Shown: in pieces, positions 7,523 through 16,850 of the stretch
Layout: the number at the start of each line of letters is the position of its first letter
Position numbering within the stretch: position 1 is the stretch's first letter
Source: CALLCD01 sp039196965
GTDB lineage: Bacteria > Pseudomonadota > Alphaproteobacteria > Caulobacterales > Hyphomonadaceae
DNA length: 64,000 bases
Reading direction: 5' to 3'
Assembly: GCA_039196965.1 (NCBI GenBank)
Contig: JBCCUK010000004.1
Span: 97,811 to 161,810 of the forward strand
Notes under the pieces: model-generated
What the model saw: the letters and a program-made list of their open reading frames with translations, nothing else
The model's database searches: none
What the model was told of the DNA's origin: nothing
Position numbers and translations under genes: made by a program

Positions 7523-9853
7523 ATGGCGCTTACAAAATTTGCCCGGCTCAACAGTTTATGGTGTGCATCCATACTTGCCATTTCAACCGCTTCAGCGGCT
7601 CAGGACACAGTAGCGAACGAGGACGAAGCGTCAGATAACGAAGAAGAACTCGTCGTTGAAACCATCACCGTCCGCGGCACACTCATTGAGCAAACCGAGG
7701 GATCGGGTGTTGGAACCCGGCTAAACGTACCAATAGAAAACCAGCCACTCTCAATCCAGATTATTGACAATGATATTTTCAATCAGATCGGGGCCTCAAG
7801 GCTCGATGACATAATCGATTTCACAGTTGGCGGTGTTCAGGCCAACCAGTTCGGAGGCAATAGCGAAAATTTCCTCTTCCGTGGCTTTCAATCGAGCGTC
7901 GCCGATGATGGCATACTCCAAAACGGCGTTGTCGCCGGGAACCCGCGCCGCCGCGATCCAGCCGCCATTGAACGTACGGAAATCTTAAGGGGCCCTGGCT
8001 CGGCGCTCTTCGGACAAGGCGGACCGGGTGGGGTAGTAAACGCTGTGCGCAAACGTCCCGAAGCGGAAGAATTCTTTGCCAACTATGTCATTGAAGGCTC
8101 CAGCGTTGCACGGATACGTGGCGAATTGGATGTCAATGTGCCAGTAAATGACAAAGTGGCCGTACGTCTGGTTACAGCGCTGGAGGGCGGCAATAGTTTT
8201 CGTCTACAAGACGCGTTTGACGATACATTTACGGACAATCGGCAGTTCGTCTCGCCGAGCATTCTATTCACCCCCACCGAGCAAACAACCGTCCTGCTGC
8301 GCGGAGAATATCTCCGTACTGAAACCCCTTTCGACCGCGGGCTTCTATTCACCGAGGACGGTGACTTGATCGGTGATCGGAATGACTTCTTCGGAGACCC
8401 TAGCGTAGGGCCAATCATCAATGAAGACTTCAGTGGGTTTGTCGAGATTGCCCATGCCTTTAATGATAGCTGGTCGACGCGCATTACCGGAGCCGTCATT
8501 TCGAATGATTTCCGCGGCGCTACGACCGAACCGGCCCTGCTGTTTCCCGAGGAGATATCGCTGCCTGGCGGCGCGAATCTCGGGCCACTGGAAATTCCAG
8601 AAATTATTGGTGGAGACACATTATTAAGATCGGTGGAGAGCCGTAACTTTGAGAATGATGTCATCACGGGACGGATCGATCTGAACGGGGAGTTCAATAC
8701 CGGCTTTATCAAGCACAATATTATCGCATCCTTCGAATATCAAAATATTGAGGACTTTACATTTAACTCGAACAGTTTTGTTGATTTTCCACCTGCAATA
8801 CTCCCAGACGGATCCGTAACGCTCGATTTTAATCTTATCAGTATCTCCAATCCAGTCTTGGAGGCGGGCCTGCCAGCAACATTTGAAGGCGGCGTCCCGT
8901 CCGAAGCGAACATTGATACGTTTGGCCTGATCTTCTTCGACCAGATAGATATTGGCGACCGAATTCATATTCTGGGAGGTGGACGCATCGATTTCGTCGA
9001 CCAGCGAACCATCTTCGCCGCGGATTTAGAGGCCCTCGAAGCAGGGATCGGAACGGTCGATGAAATCGATGAAGTTGAATTCTCGCCCCGCGTTGGTATC
9101 GTTGTCGAGCCTCTCCGCGATACACCACTTTCAGCGTTCTTCAGTTGGGGCGAGTCCTTTGAGGTAAACCTACCCGGCGAGTTCGATACGTCGCTCATTG
9201 ATCCTCAGGAAGGCCGCGTCTTCGAAGGGGGCCTGCGCTACGATGTGATACCCGAGCAATTGCGCGTCACCATAACGGGCTTTGATATTGAAATTGATAA
9301 TATTCCAATCCTGACAGAACTCTTCGGGCCTCAATCCAGCTCAACGCAATCGAGCAGCGGCGTAGAGTTCACAGCTCAAGGCCAGATCGGAGACAGCATA
9401 ACCGTCCTCGCCAACTATGCCTTCATCGATTCAGACGTGATTTCACCGATGGAGGATGGAAGCGTGGGAGAAGGCAATGCGATCCCCGGCGTTGCCCGCA
9501 ATGTGGCGAGTGCGCTTGTGAACTATGAGTTCCAAACCGGTGTACTTGAAGGCCTGAACTTTGGCGTAGGTCTCATTTATCAGGACGATAGAATCAATTC
9601 TAACCCGGCGAGCTTCGGCAATCTCCTACAGCCTCTAATTGGCGGTCCAGATCTTCTTGAATTCGGCGCCGAAGAGCTGGATAGCTTTGTTCGGCTGGAC
9701 CTGTTCGGCTCCTATGATTTCACGGAGAAGTTCGGTGTTAGTTTCGGAATACAGAATGTAACCGACGAACTCATTCTGCAGCCCAGCGTTCCCGGTGTGG
9801 CCCGACCCGATGCCGGCATTAATGGCTTCATCAGATTGCGTGGACGATTCTAG
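7523..9853 (+). CDS. TonB-dependent siderophore-type receptor
   Basis: A 776-residue outer-membrane gated porin that takes up a ligand with TonB/ExbBD energy. A signal peptide occupies residues 1-26 (cleavage after ASA-A). A TonB-box-like stretch is near 43-52 (ELVVETITVRG). The plug domain contains NFLFRGFQ and the diagnostic RGPGSALFGQGGPGGVVN. The 22-strand barrel ends in the canonical aromatic terminus (IRLRGRF). Plug wording resembles FhuA/FecA-type ferric siderophore receptors, but related receptors carry other ligands. Position after the acylase, VOC and hydrolase genes suggests the receptor imports the compound they process. Length and ends look complete. Confidence 0.93.
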   Translation: MALTKFARLNSLWCASILAISTASAAQDTVANEDEASDNEEELVVETITVRGTLIEQTEGSGVGTRLNVPIENQPLSIQIIDNDIFNQIGASRLDDIIDFTVGGVQANQFGGNSENFLFRGFQSSVADDGILQNGVVAGNPRRRDPAAIERTEILRGPGSALFGQGGPGGVVNAVRKRPEAEEFFANYVIEGSSVARIRGELDVNVPVNDKVAVRLVTALEGGNSFRLQDAFDDTFTDNRQFVSPSILFTPTEQTTVLLRGEYLRTETPFDRGLLFTEDGDLIGDRNDFFGDPSVGPIINEDFSGFVEIAHAFNDSWSTRITGAVISNDFRGATTEPALLFPEEISLPGGANLGPLEIPEIIGGDTLLRSVESRNFENDVITGRIDLNGEFNTGFIKHNIIASFEYQNIEDFTFNSNSFVDFPPAILPDGSVTLDFNLISISNPVLEAGLPATFEGGVPSEANIDTFGLIFFDQIDIGDRIHILGGGRIDFVDQRTIFAADLEALEAGIGTVDEIDEVEFSPRVGIVVEPLRDTPLSAFFSWGESFEVNLPGEFDTSLIDPQEGRVFEGGLRYDVIPEQLRVTITGFDIEIDNIPILTELFGPQSSSTQSSSGVEFTAQGQIGDSITVLANYAFIDSDVISPMEDGSVGEGNAIPGVARNVASALVNYEFQTGVLEGLNFGVGLIYQDDRINSNPASFGNLLQPLIGGPDLLEFGAEELDSFVRLDLFGSYDFTEKFGVSFGIQNVTDELILQPSVPGVARPDAGINGFIRLRGRF

Positions 9854-9952
9854 CAATGGCAGCGTAGGTTCACCGAAGGATTGCTCCGTTTGGCAAAGAG
9901 TGATCATGTCTGCGGTCGCCGCGGCTTTATTGTTTATTCAATCGCACAGGCA

Positions 9953-12900
9953 TTATGAAACGGGCTTTATATGTATATCCCTTTGCGGGAACGGAATTTC
10001 GATCCCTGCCTCGGTGAACGCGCTGTTTATGGCAGTATTCAACTCGTCACGAACCCGGAAGCGCTTGCGGGGGCTTGAAATAAAGACACGGAGTTCGAAA
10101 TCGAGCGAGCTATCGCCATGGCTCATAAAGAACACCCTTGGCTCCGGTGAGTCCAGAACATCATTTTCCTCTTCAGCAATTCTGATGAGAATCTCGCGAA
10201 CGGTCTCGATGTCGCTGCCATAGGCGACGCCAATATCGATAATGATACGGACAATGGAATCCCGGAGGGTCCAGTTTGTTACATTCTCGGTTATGATGGA
10301 CTTGTTCGGCAGCAATACTTCGCGATTGTCAAAATCACGAATGGTTGTGGCGCGGATGGAGATGTTGGTCACATCGCCCTCAAGCTCACCAATATTGACA
10401 GTGTCCCCCACCCTTACAGGGCGCTCGAACAATATAATCAAACCGGAGATGAAATTCGCCACGATTTCCTGCAGGCCAAAACCAAGACCCACACCAAGCG
10501 CGGCGATGATCCACTGCAAACGGGACCAATCGACCCCCAATTGGAGAAAACCTGCAATGATACCAGTGCCGACGAACAAATAGCTTATGATGGTCCTGAT
10601 GGCATAGCGCGATCCCGGGCTGAGCTGCAGTAGCTGAAAGGGACCAACTTCGAGAAGTCCGCCAATATTATAGGCTGCGACAACGCCCGCCGCGATGAGA
10701 ATAATAAAGAGAAGCAGATTCCAGAGTGTTATAGGCGTATTGGTCTGCACACCATCAATAATGCCGACCCCGTTCCAAAGAACCACGTCGTTGGCAACAC
10801 CCAGCGCCGGAAGCACGGTTCCCCATATGGCAAGCAGGCCAGCAAGGCCGCCAACGGTGAAAACGTAGAGAACCAGACGACGGGTTTGATCGGAGATCAG
10901 CTGACGCTCTTTCTCCAACTCCTCGACGGCAGACAGCGGCTCGAAGATGGTGTCATCCTCGTCCTCTTCTTCGCCCTGCTCGTCGCGCTCAGCAGCCATT
11001 TGCTCCCGGCGTTCAATCGCCTTGCGAAGCGCTAGCCGGCGCTGAGCAATCAGAAAGAACCGCCGCAAAATTCCATATAGCAAAGCCCCGAGGAAAAGGA
11101 GGCCAGCACTCGCGACCACCCGAACCTGAAGCGCATAGGCCGTGTCGAAATAGCCAAGCAAAGGTAGGATACCGATAAAGAAAGGGGCGACGGCAAGGGC
11201 AATGAAGCCGAGCAGCAGGAAGGAGCGACTGAGACCCTCGGTAATAACCTGCTGAACCAAACCATGCCGGAATTCGAACGCCTGATAGCCAAGAGCAGCG
11301 ATGGCGAAAGACGCGACAACAAAAGCGGCCATACCAACGCCGTGCTGAATGTCCGACCTGCCGCTGGCAATCGAGGCCACCAGTAGAGACGCCGCAATAC
11401 ATAGTCCGACAATAAATACGATCGGAACACTTCTGACCTTGGCAAGAGCGCTATTGCTCCAGTTGAAATGCTTCGCGAGGACACCGTCCTTGCCACTCAT
11501 GGCATGAACGAAAAGGGCTATGAACAATATAATGGCCAGGCAGACACCGCCAAAGGCAACCGACCGGATCAGTCCGGCATCCCCACTTGAAAAAAGCCCC
11601 GGAACAAACAGCCCCAATAAAAGCGCAGGGATCGGGAGGGCTAATCCAAGGCAGGCGAGAACAGCATATGGCGTTGTCAGATATTTGTCGCGGGCGACCT
11701 TGCCGACAGAATCATTGAGCTCTACGATCGCAAGCTGTAGTCGGTTTCGGTTGATCAGTACCAAGACAGAAAAGAGACCGATCATAATCGGAAGAAGGCT
11801 TATCGTGCTAACGGTCTGTCGATAGCTGGAAAAGACATTGGCATTGCCCGCAGCCGCCGCGAGCCACTCCGCACTGCTCTGAACATTTCTGCCCCAGTCC
11901 TGTATCGGGCGCACATTCGACGGCAGCCACAACAACCTGCGGTCAAGCGTATTACGCAGGCTTTGGGCCTCTTCTAATGCTTCGGTAAGCTGAATCTCTT
12001 TCTCATTGAGGCGGTCAAGAAGAGACCGCCCTGCCCTTAGGAGGTTCGTCAGAAGTCTCTCGCGATGTGAACGGAAGCTCTGACTAAGGGCGGCCTGTGC
12101 AACGTCTCCTTCGGCGGACGGATCTTCGGTTGTATCAGGTCCGGCAATCAGAACGGATGTATCAAGTTGCTGGGTCGACCTTAGCCGATCCTGCCACAGT
12201 ATTAGGCTGAGTTGCAGGGATGCGCGTTGTTCCACAGTCTCTGCAATCGCATTGCGTAGACCCGGAGATCTAGGCAAGCTAATCCGCAATTGCCGCAAGA
12301 GCGCACCGGCCTCCTCAGTAACGCGCCCCGTTGCAAGAATGCGTTCCACGGTATCCGCTTGTTGGCGGATCAGCAAAGTCTGTTCGGCAAAGGATCTTAT
12401 GCCTTGCTCAGCGATCAGAGCTTCATCGGCGAGGTCGCCCAAAGCTGTCGCGAGCTCGATATTTTCTTCGGCAATCGCTTGGTCATTCGCGGAGAGGTCC
12501 TCCGCAGCATTCCGATTGTTGATCGCTTCAACCAAAGCAGCGTCAGCCAGATCCATGCGAACATCCGAGAGACGCTGCTGGATAACGGAGAGCTCGCGAT
12601 CTAATGCTGCAATTTCCGCCTCAAGCAGTGAAATACGGGCAGTATTGATGTCTTGGCGTTGTGGCAGACTGGCAAGCTCTCGCTGTAAATCCGCAATTCC
12701 GGCGCGGCGTGCCGATATCCGGGCCCGAAGCAGCGTCTGGCGTGCACGGTCGATAGCCGAAGCATCTTCCTCCTCCGCCGCTTGCACCTCCAGAAGATCA
12801 TCAAGCGCAGCTCTGGAAGATGCTGATTCCTCGGAAATTTCCGTCGCCCGCTCAGCAAGCTGCGTACGCGTGCTCTGCAAATCGACTAGTCTCTGGGTCT

Positions 12901-13318
12901 TTACCGTTAGGTCAGAACGCAGAGCATCCAGCCGGTTGCGAAGATCTACGCTTGTGTCGGGAATATCCGTCGGTTCTTCAGCCCTGTCGAGCAGCGAAAG
13001 GTCCTGACGCAGACGAGAGATTGTCTCATTGCTTGTTGACGCAGCAGCCACATACCGGTCGACCGTATCGGTCCGTTGCTCCGCGTCGGTGAGCTCATTG
13101 CGGGCTTCAGAGAGCAGTCCCTCCGCTTCCTCTCGATCCGCGTCCGAAAGTCCATCAAGCTCACCCAGCCGTTCAAGCTCACCCTCAATAAAGCCCAGAT
13201 CAATGGGCTGTGTCTGGGCACCTGCAAGGGAATGGCCCAAGCACAGGAAAACCAAGCAAAGCATTGCCAGACGAAAGAGGGTGCCGCCAAACGTGGTCAA
13301 TTCTGAGAATCTGAACAT
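9953..13318 (-). CDS. Large mechanosensitive channel, MscK/KefA-like
   Basis: About 1121 residues, close to the usual 1120 of MscK. From M at 13318 there is a signal peptide (LAMLCLVFLCLGHSLAGAQ), then a long periplasmic coiled-coil region rich in Glu, Arg and Leu (about 25-480), then some ten transmembrane helices, then a C-terminal MscS module with GVGLGFGLQEIVANFISGLI, the loop FERPVRVGDTVNIGELEG and the LPNKSIITENVTNWTL beta domain. Members release solutes during hypo-osmotic shock and MscK is also gated by external K+. The open frame extends upstream to 13474, but only the start at 13318 places the signal peptide at the N-terminus. Convergent with the TonB receptor; no shared regulator seen. 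Confidence 0.88.
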   Translation of the reverse strand: MFRFSELTTFGGTLFRLAMLCLVFLCLGHSLAGAQTQPIDLGFIEGELERLGELDGLSDADREEAEGLLSEARNELTDAEQRTDTVDRYVAAASTSNETISRLRQDLSLLDRAEEPTDIPDTSVDLRNRLDALRSDLTVKTQRLVDLQSTRTQLAERATEISEESASSRAALDDLLEVQAAEEEDASAIDRARQTLLRARISARRAGIADLQRELASLPQRQDINTARISLLEAEIAALDRELSVIQQRLSDVRMDLADAALVEAINNRNAAEDLSANDQAIAEENIELATALGDLADEALIAEQGIRSFAEQTLLIRQQADTVERILATGRVTEEAGALLRQLRISLPRSPGLRNAIAETVEQRASLQLSLILWQDRLRSTQQLDTSVLIAGPDTTEDPSAEGDVAQAALSQSFRSHRERLLTNLLRAGRSLLDRLNEKEIQLTEALEEAQSLRNTLDRRLLWLPSNVRPIQDWGRNVQSSAEWLAAAAGNANVFSSYRQTVSTISLLPIMIGLFSVLVLINRNRLQLAIVELNDSVGKVARDKYLTTPYAVLACLGLALPIPALLLGLFVPGLFSSGDAGLIRSVAFGGVCLAIILFIALFVHAMSGKDGVLAKHFNWSNSALAKVRSVPIVFIVGLCIAASLLVASIASGRSDIQHGVGMAAFVVASFAIAALGYQAFEFRHGLVQQVITEGLSRSFLLLGFIALAVAPFFIGILPLLGYFDTAYALQVRVVASAGLLFLGALLYGILRRFFLIAQRRLALRKAIERREQMAAERDEQGEEEDEDDTIFEPLSAVEELEKERQLISDQTRRLVLYVFTVGGLAGLLAIWGTVLPALGVANDVVLWNGVGIIDGVQTNTPITLWNLLLFIILIAAGVVAAYNIGGLLEVGPFQLLQLSPGSRYAIRTIISYLFVGTGIIAGFLQLGVDWSRLQWIIAALGVGLGFGLQEIVANFISGLIILFERPVRVGDTVNIGELEGDVTNISIRATTIRDFDNREVLLPNKSIITENVTNWTLRDSIVRIIIDIGVAYGSDIETVREILIRIAEEENDVLDSPEPRVFFMSHGDSSLDFELRVFISSPRKRFRVRDELNTAINSAFTEAGIEIPFPQRDIHIKPVS

Positions 13319-13611
13319 CTTGTCGATGCTTACCACGATCCGGTGGGCTGAAAACACTCGCTGACATTTATGAAATTCGAGAAGAGGCCTAATACGCCCT
13401 AAAACGTAACGAGCACCTCTCTTATCTCTTGAAATAATGGTAAGCTGCGCCGCATTCGACACCTTTGTTGCCACGCTATGGAAGACATGTTTTTCCGATC
13501 TCGAAACATTGAATACACAGGGTCAAAATAACCCAAAAAGTGATAGCCGGGCAGGCGTGCACTCCCCTATAGTTTTCAGCGATCCCCCAAGCGATAACCG
13601 AAAGATCCACC

Positions 13612-15261
13612 ATGAAAGCGTCCGACCTTCTTGCGAAGTGCCTCGAAAACGAGGGTATCTCCTATATCTTCGGGGTACCTGGCGAGGAAAATGCCGACTT
13701 TATGATGTCATTGCAGAACTCGTCCATCGAGTTTGTTCTAACCCGGCACGAACAGGGGGCCGCCTTCATGGCCGGCGTCTATGGTCGTCTGACCGGTCAA
13801 CCCGCCGGATGCCTTTCGACGCTGGGCCCCGGAGCGACAAATCTCATCACCGGCGTGGCCGATGGGAACATGGACCGGGCTCCAATGATCGTGCTCACGG
13901 GTCAGGGCGCGACAGGCCGCCAGCACAAGGAAAGCCACCAGATCATGGATGTAGTCTCCATGTTTGAGCCAGTAACCAAATGGGCCCATCAAATTGTCGA
14001 TGCCAACACAATTCCGGAAATCGTCCGGAAAGCCGTGCGCCTGGCGACAACCGAGAAACCGGGGGCCGTGCTAATTGAACTACCAGAAGATGTGGCGAAA
14101 CACGATACCAAAACGAACCCGATTGAAGTCGTGCCCGTGCGTCGCCCCTCCATCGATGACAAATCCGCCGACCGCTTTTATGATCTGCTTGAGCGGGCGA
14201 AGAGGCCCGTCATCATGGCCGGAAACGGAGCCTTGAGACGGCGCGCCTCGAAACAGCTCAGAACCTTTTGCGAGCAGACTGGCATCGGCGTGATTTCAAC
14301 CTTCATGGGCAAGGGTGCCGTGGACAAAGACGCGCCCTATTGTCTGTTCACGATCGGGCTAGGATCGAAGGACTTTGTTGCAGATGCGGTGGACGAGGCC
14401 GATCTCGTCATCTCCCTTGGCTATGACATGGTCGAGTATCACCCCAAGCTCTGGAACCCGAAACGCAATAAAGACATCGTCCATGTCGACTTTAACCCGG
14501 CGGAGATAGACCGCCACTACCGCACCCGGCTCGAATGCGTCGGCGATATTGCTCACACGCTGTGGGCCTTGAACGAGCGTATTCGCGAGAAGCCGCTGCC
14601 TGATTTCGATCTAGGCTATCAGCAAGATGTCCGGCGGCGAATGATCGCCGATTTTGAAGCCCACAAAAATGACACAACGGAAGGATCAATCCGTCCGCAA
14701 AAAGTGCTTTGGGACGTCAGGCAAGCCATGGACAAATGCGATATCCTTCTGTCAGGCGTGGGGGCCCACAAGATGTGGATCTCGCGTTACTATCAGTGTC
14801 ATGAGCCGAACACCTGTATCGTGCCGAACGGATTTTGTTCCATGGGCCTCCCTCTGCCCGGCCTGGTCGGCGCAAAGCTTAGCCATCCAGATCGCCGGGT
14901 TCTCGGAATTGCCGGAGACGGCGATTTCATGATGAATGTCCAGGAATTGGAGACCATCAGGCGGCTGAATCTCGACGTGAACATGATGGTGTGGGTCGAT
15001 GGCGGATATGGTCTTATTGAATGGAAGCAGGAAAACGAATTTAATCGGCATACCAATCTTGCATTTGGAAACCCGGACTGGCTGCAACTCGCTACCGCCT
15101 TTGGCTGGCAGGGTCAGTTTGTTGAGGCCGCCGCCGATCTCAGAGCAGCTATCGACACGGCTTTCAGTCATAATGGACCATCACTGATCGCTTTGCCCAT
15201 CGATTATCGTGAAAATCTGAAACTGACAGAACGGCTCGGCGAGATCGAAGTCCACCTTTAG
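13612..15261 (+). CDS. Acetolactate synthase-like thiamine-diphosphate enzyme
   Basis: A 549-residue TPP enzyme with the three expected domains: Pyr domain with catalytic Glu47 (TRHEQGAAF) and LGPGATNLITG, a central domain near 190-330, and a PP domain with the metal-diphosphate motif GDGDFMMN (435-442). It is closest to catabolic or stand-alone acetolactate synthase large subunits (AlsS-like). No regulatory small subunit IlvN follows. The next gene, 34 bases on, is an aldehyde dehydrogenase, so the pair probably forms a two-step route in which the TPP enzyme makes or uses an aldehyde or keto acid and the dehydrogenase oxidises the product. Substrate uncertain. Confidence 0.85.
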   Translation: MKASDLLAKCLENEGISYIFGVPGEENADFMMSLQNSSIEFVLTRHEQGAAFMAGVYGRLTGQPAGCLSTLGPGATNLITGVADGNMDRAPMIVLTGQGATGRQHKESHQIMDVVSMFEPVTKWAHQIVDANTIPEIVRKAVRLATTEKPGAVLIELPEDVAKHDTKTNPIEVVPVRRPSIDDKSADRFYDLLERAKRPVIMAGNGALRRRASKQLRTFCEQTGIGVISTFMGKGAVDKDAPYCLFTIGLGSKDFVADAVDEADLVISLGYDMVEYHPKLWNPKRNKDIVHVDFNPAEIDRHYRTRLECVGDIAHTLWALNERIREKPLPDFDLGYQQDVRRRMIADFEAHKNDTTEGSIRPQKVLWDVRQAMDKCDILLSGVGAHKMWISRYYQCHEPNTCIVPNGFCSMGLPLPGLVGAKLSHPDRRVLGIAGDGDFMMNVQELETIRRLNLDVNMMVWVDGGYGLIEWKQENEFNRHTNLAFGNPDWLQLATAFGWQGQFVEAAADLRAAIDTAFSHNGPSLIALPIDYRENLKLTERLGEIEVHL

Positions 15262-15295
15262 TAAGATACACCATCATCGAAGCTGGGAATAAACT

Positions 15296-16738
15296 ATGCC
15301 GGATCTGTCCACAGGACTAAAAGAAACCTACCCCTACTACGTCGCCAACCAGCCAGAGCAGCCAAATACCGACCTCGCCGTCACGGACAAATACACCGGG
15401 GAGACAGCGACACGCGTGGCCCTTGCCGACGAAGCGGCCATCGATCGGGCTATCGGTGCGGCCGTAGACGCCCAGGAAGCGTGCGCCAGGATGAAATCCT
15501 ATCAGAGGCGGGAAGTCCTGGAACACTGCGTCAAGCGATTTACAGAGCGATTTGAAGAACTCGCCTACGCCCTCACAATCGAAGCAGGAAAGCCGATCCA
15601 GGATAGCCGCGGCGAGGTCACCCGGCTGATCGAGACGTTCCGCATCGCCGCAGGCGAGGCCGAACGGCTCTATGGCGAGGTTATGCCGCTCGACAATGCC
15701 GAACGGGCCGCGAATTATCAGGGCATGTGGAAACGGGTTCCGATTGGTCCGTGTTCTTTTATCTCGCCATTTAATTTTCCGCTGAACCTTGCGGCGCATA
15801 AAGTCGCCCCTGCCCTTGCGGTCGGATGCCCATTCGTCCTAAAACCCGCAAGCCTCACGCCCATCGGTGCACTGATTATTGGTGAGACTCTGGCGGAAAC
15901 GGATCTTCCGCCGGGAGCCTTCTCGATTTTACCGGCAAAAAGAGAAGGAGCACGTCTGTTTACAGAGGACGAACGCCTGAAGCTCATCTCCTTTACCGGC
16001 TCACCTGGAGTTGGATGGGATCTGAAAGCAAAGGCCGGAAAGAAACCCATCATTCTTGAACTCGGCGGCAATGCCGCTGTCATTGTTGAGGACTGGGATA
16101 CCGATGACGCGGTGGATCGCATCCTGTTCGGTGCATTCTATCAGTCAGGTCAGAGCTGCATCTCGGTTCAGCGCGTTCTCGTGCGCGACGAACTCTATGA
16201 TGAGGTGAAGGATAAGCTCGCAGAAGCGGCCTCAAAACTTATTGCAGGTGATCCAAGACAGGAAGAGACATTTGTCGGTCCGATCATCTCGAGCAAGGAA
16301 GCAGACCGAATTGAAAACTGGATCCATCAGGCCGCAGATTCGGGTGCCCAAATTCTGGCGGGCGGTAATCGCACTGGAAACATTATAGATGCGACAATTC
16401 TGGAAGATGTCCCAAAAGGCCAAAGCGTGGTCACAGAGGAAGTGTTCGGGCCCGTATTGGTCCTGTCAAAATACAGCGACTTTGATGACGCGCTCGCAGA
16501 GGTGAATGACAGCGCTTTTGGACTGCAAGCTGGCGTTTTCACACGCAACCTCTACAAAGCGCACAAAGCCTGGGATGTATTGGATGTCGGCGGTGTCGTC
16601 ATCGGCGACGTCCCATCCTGGCGCGTTGACCATATGCCTTATGGTGGAGTGAAAGATTCAGGGCTCGGCCGCGAAGGTCTTCGCTGGGCCATGGAAGACA
16701 TGACCGAGGTTCGGCTTATGGTGATCCGAACGCCCTAG
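15296..16738 (+). CDS. NAD(P)+-dependent aldehyde dehydrogenase
   Basis: A 480-residue cytoplasmic ALDH. The substrate-binding N-terminus has the FISPFNFPLNLAAHK motif, the Rossmann part has FTGSPGVGWDLK, the general base is Glu255 in ILELGGNA, and the catalytic thiol is Cys288 in QSGQSCISVQR. The C-terminal block EVFGPVL...VGGVVIGDVP is intact. The ELGGNAA and SGQSCISVQR wording is shared with the lactaldehyde/phosphonoacetaldehyde/sulfoacetaldehyde dehydrogenase branch rather than betaine aldehyde dehydrogenases. It follows the TPP enzyme closely and is likely co-transcribed with it. Confidence 0.9.
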   Translation: MPDLSTGLKETYPYYVANQPEQPNTDLAVTDKYTGETATRVALADEAAIDRAIGAAVDAQEACARMKSYQRREVLEHCVKRFTERFEELAYALTIEAGKPIQDSRGEVTRLIETFRIAAGEAERLYGEVMPLDNAERAANYQGMWKRVPIGPCSFISPFNFPLNLAAHKVAPALAVGCPFVLKPASLTPIGALIIGETLAETDLPPGAFSILPAKREGARLFTEDERLKLISFTGSPGVGWDLKAKAGKKPIILELGGNAAVIVEDWDTDDAVDRILFGAFYQSGQSCISVQRVLVRDELYDEVKDKLAEAASKLIAGDPRQEETFVGPIISSKEADRIENWIHQAADSGAQILAGGNRTGNIIDATILEDVPKGQSVVTEEVFGPVLVLSKYSDFDDALAEVNDSAFGLQAGVFTRNLYKAHKAWDVLDVGGVVIGDVPSWRVDHMPYGGVKDSGLGREGLRWAMEDMTEVRLMVIRTP

Positions 16739-16850
16739 CATGTTGCAGGACACTGCAGATGAGCCTGTCGACAGAATTCTAACCAGCATAGACTTCCATA
16801 GATCAAATGTTGCGCGGCTCGTTCTGGGATTTTGATGAGGGGCTTTAGGT

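Noticed and set aside
8083..8718. A 211-codon minus frame within the TonB receptor
   Set aside because: Antisense to barrel strands of a clear receptor; no start signal or motif.
9911..9940. GCGGTCGCCGC followed by T-rich sequence as terminator of the TonB receptor
   Set aside because: Stem is only 4 bp with a 3-base loop; too weak to call.
12252..13007. A 251-codon plus-strand frame inside the MscK-like gene
   Set aside because: Extremely Ser/Arg/Ala-rich, a typical mirror of the coiled-coil region coded on the other strand.
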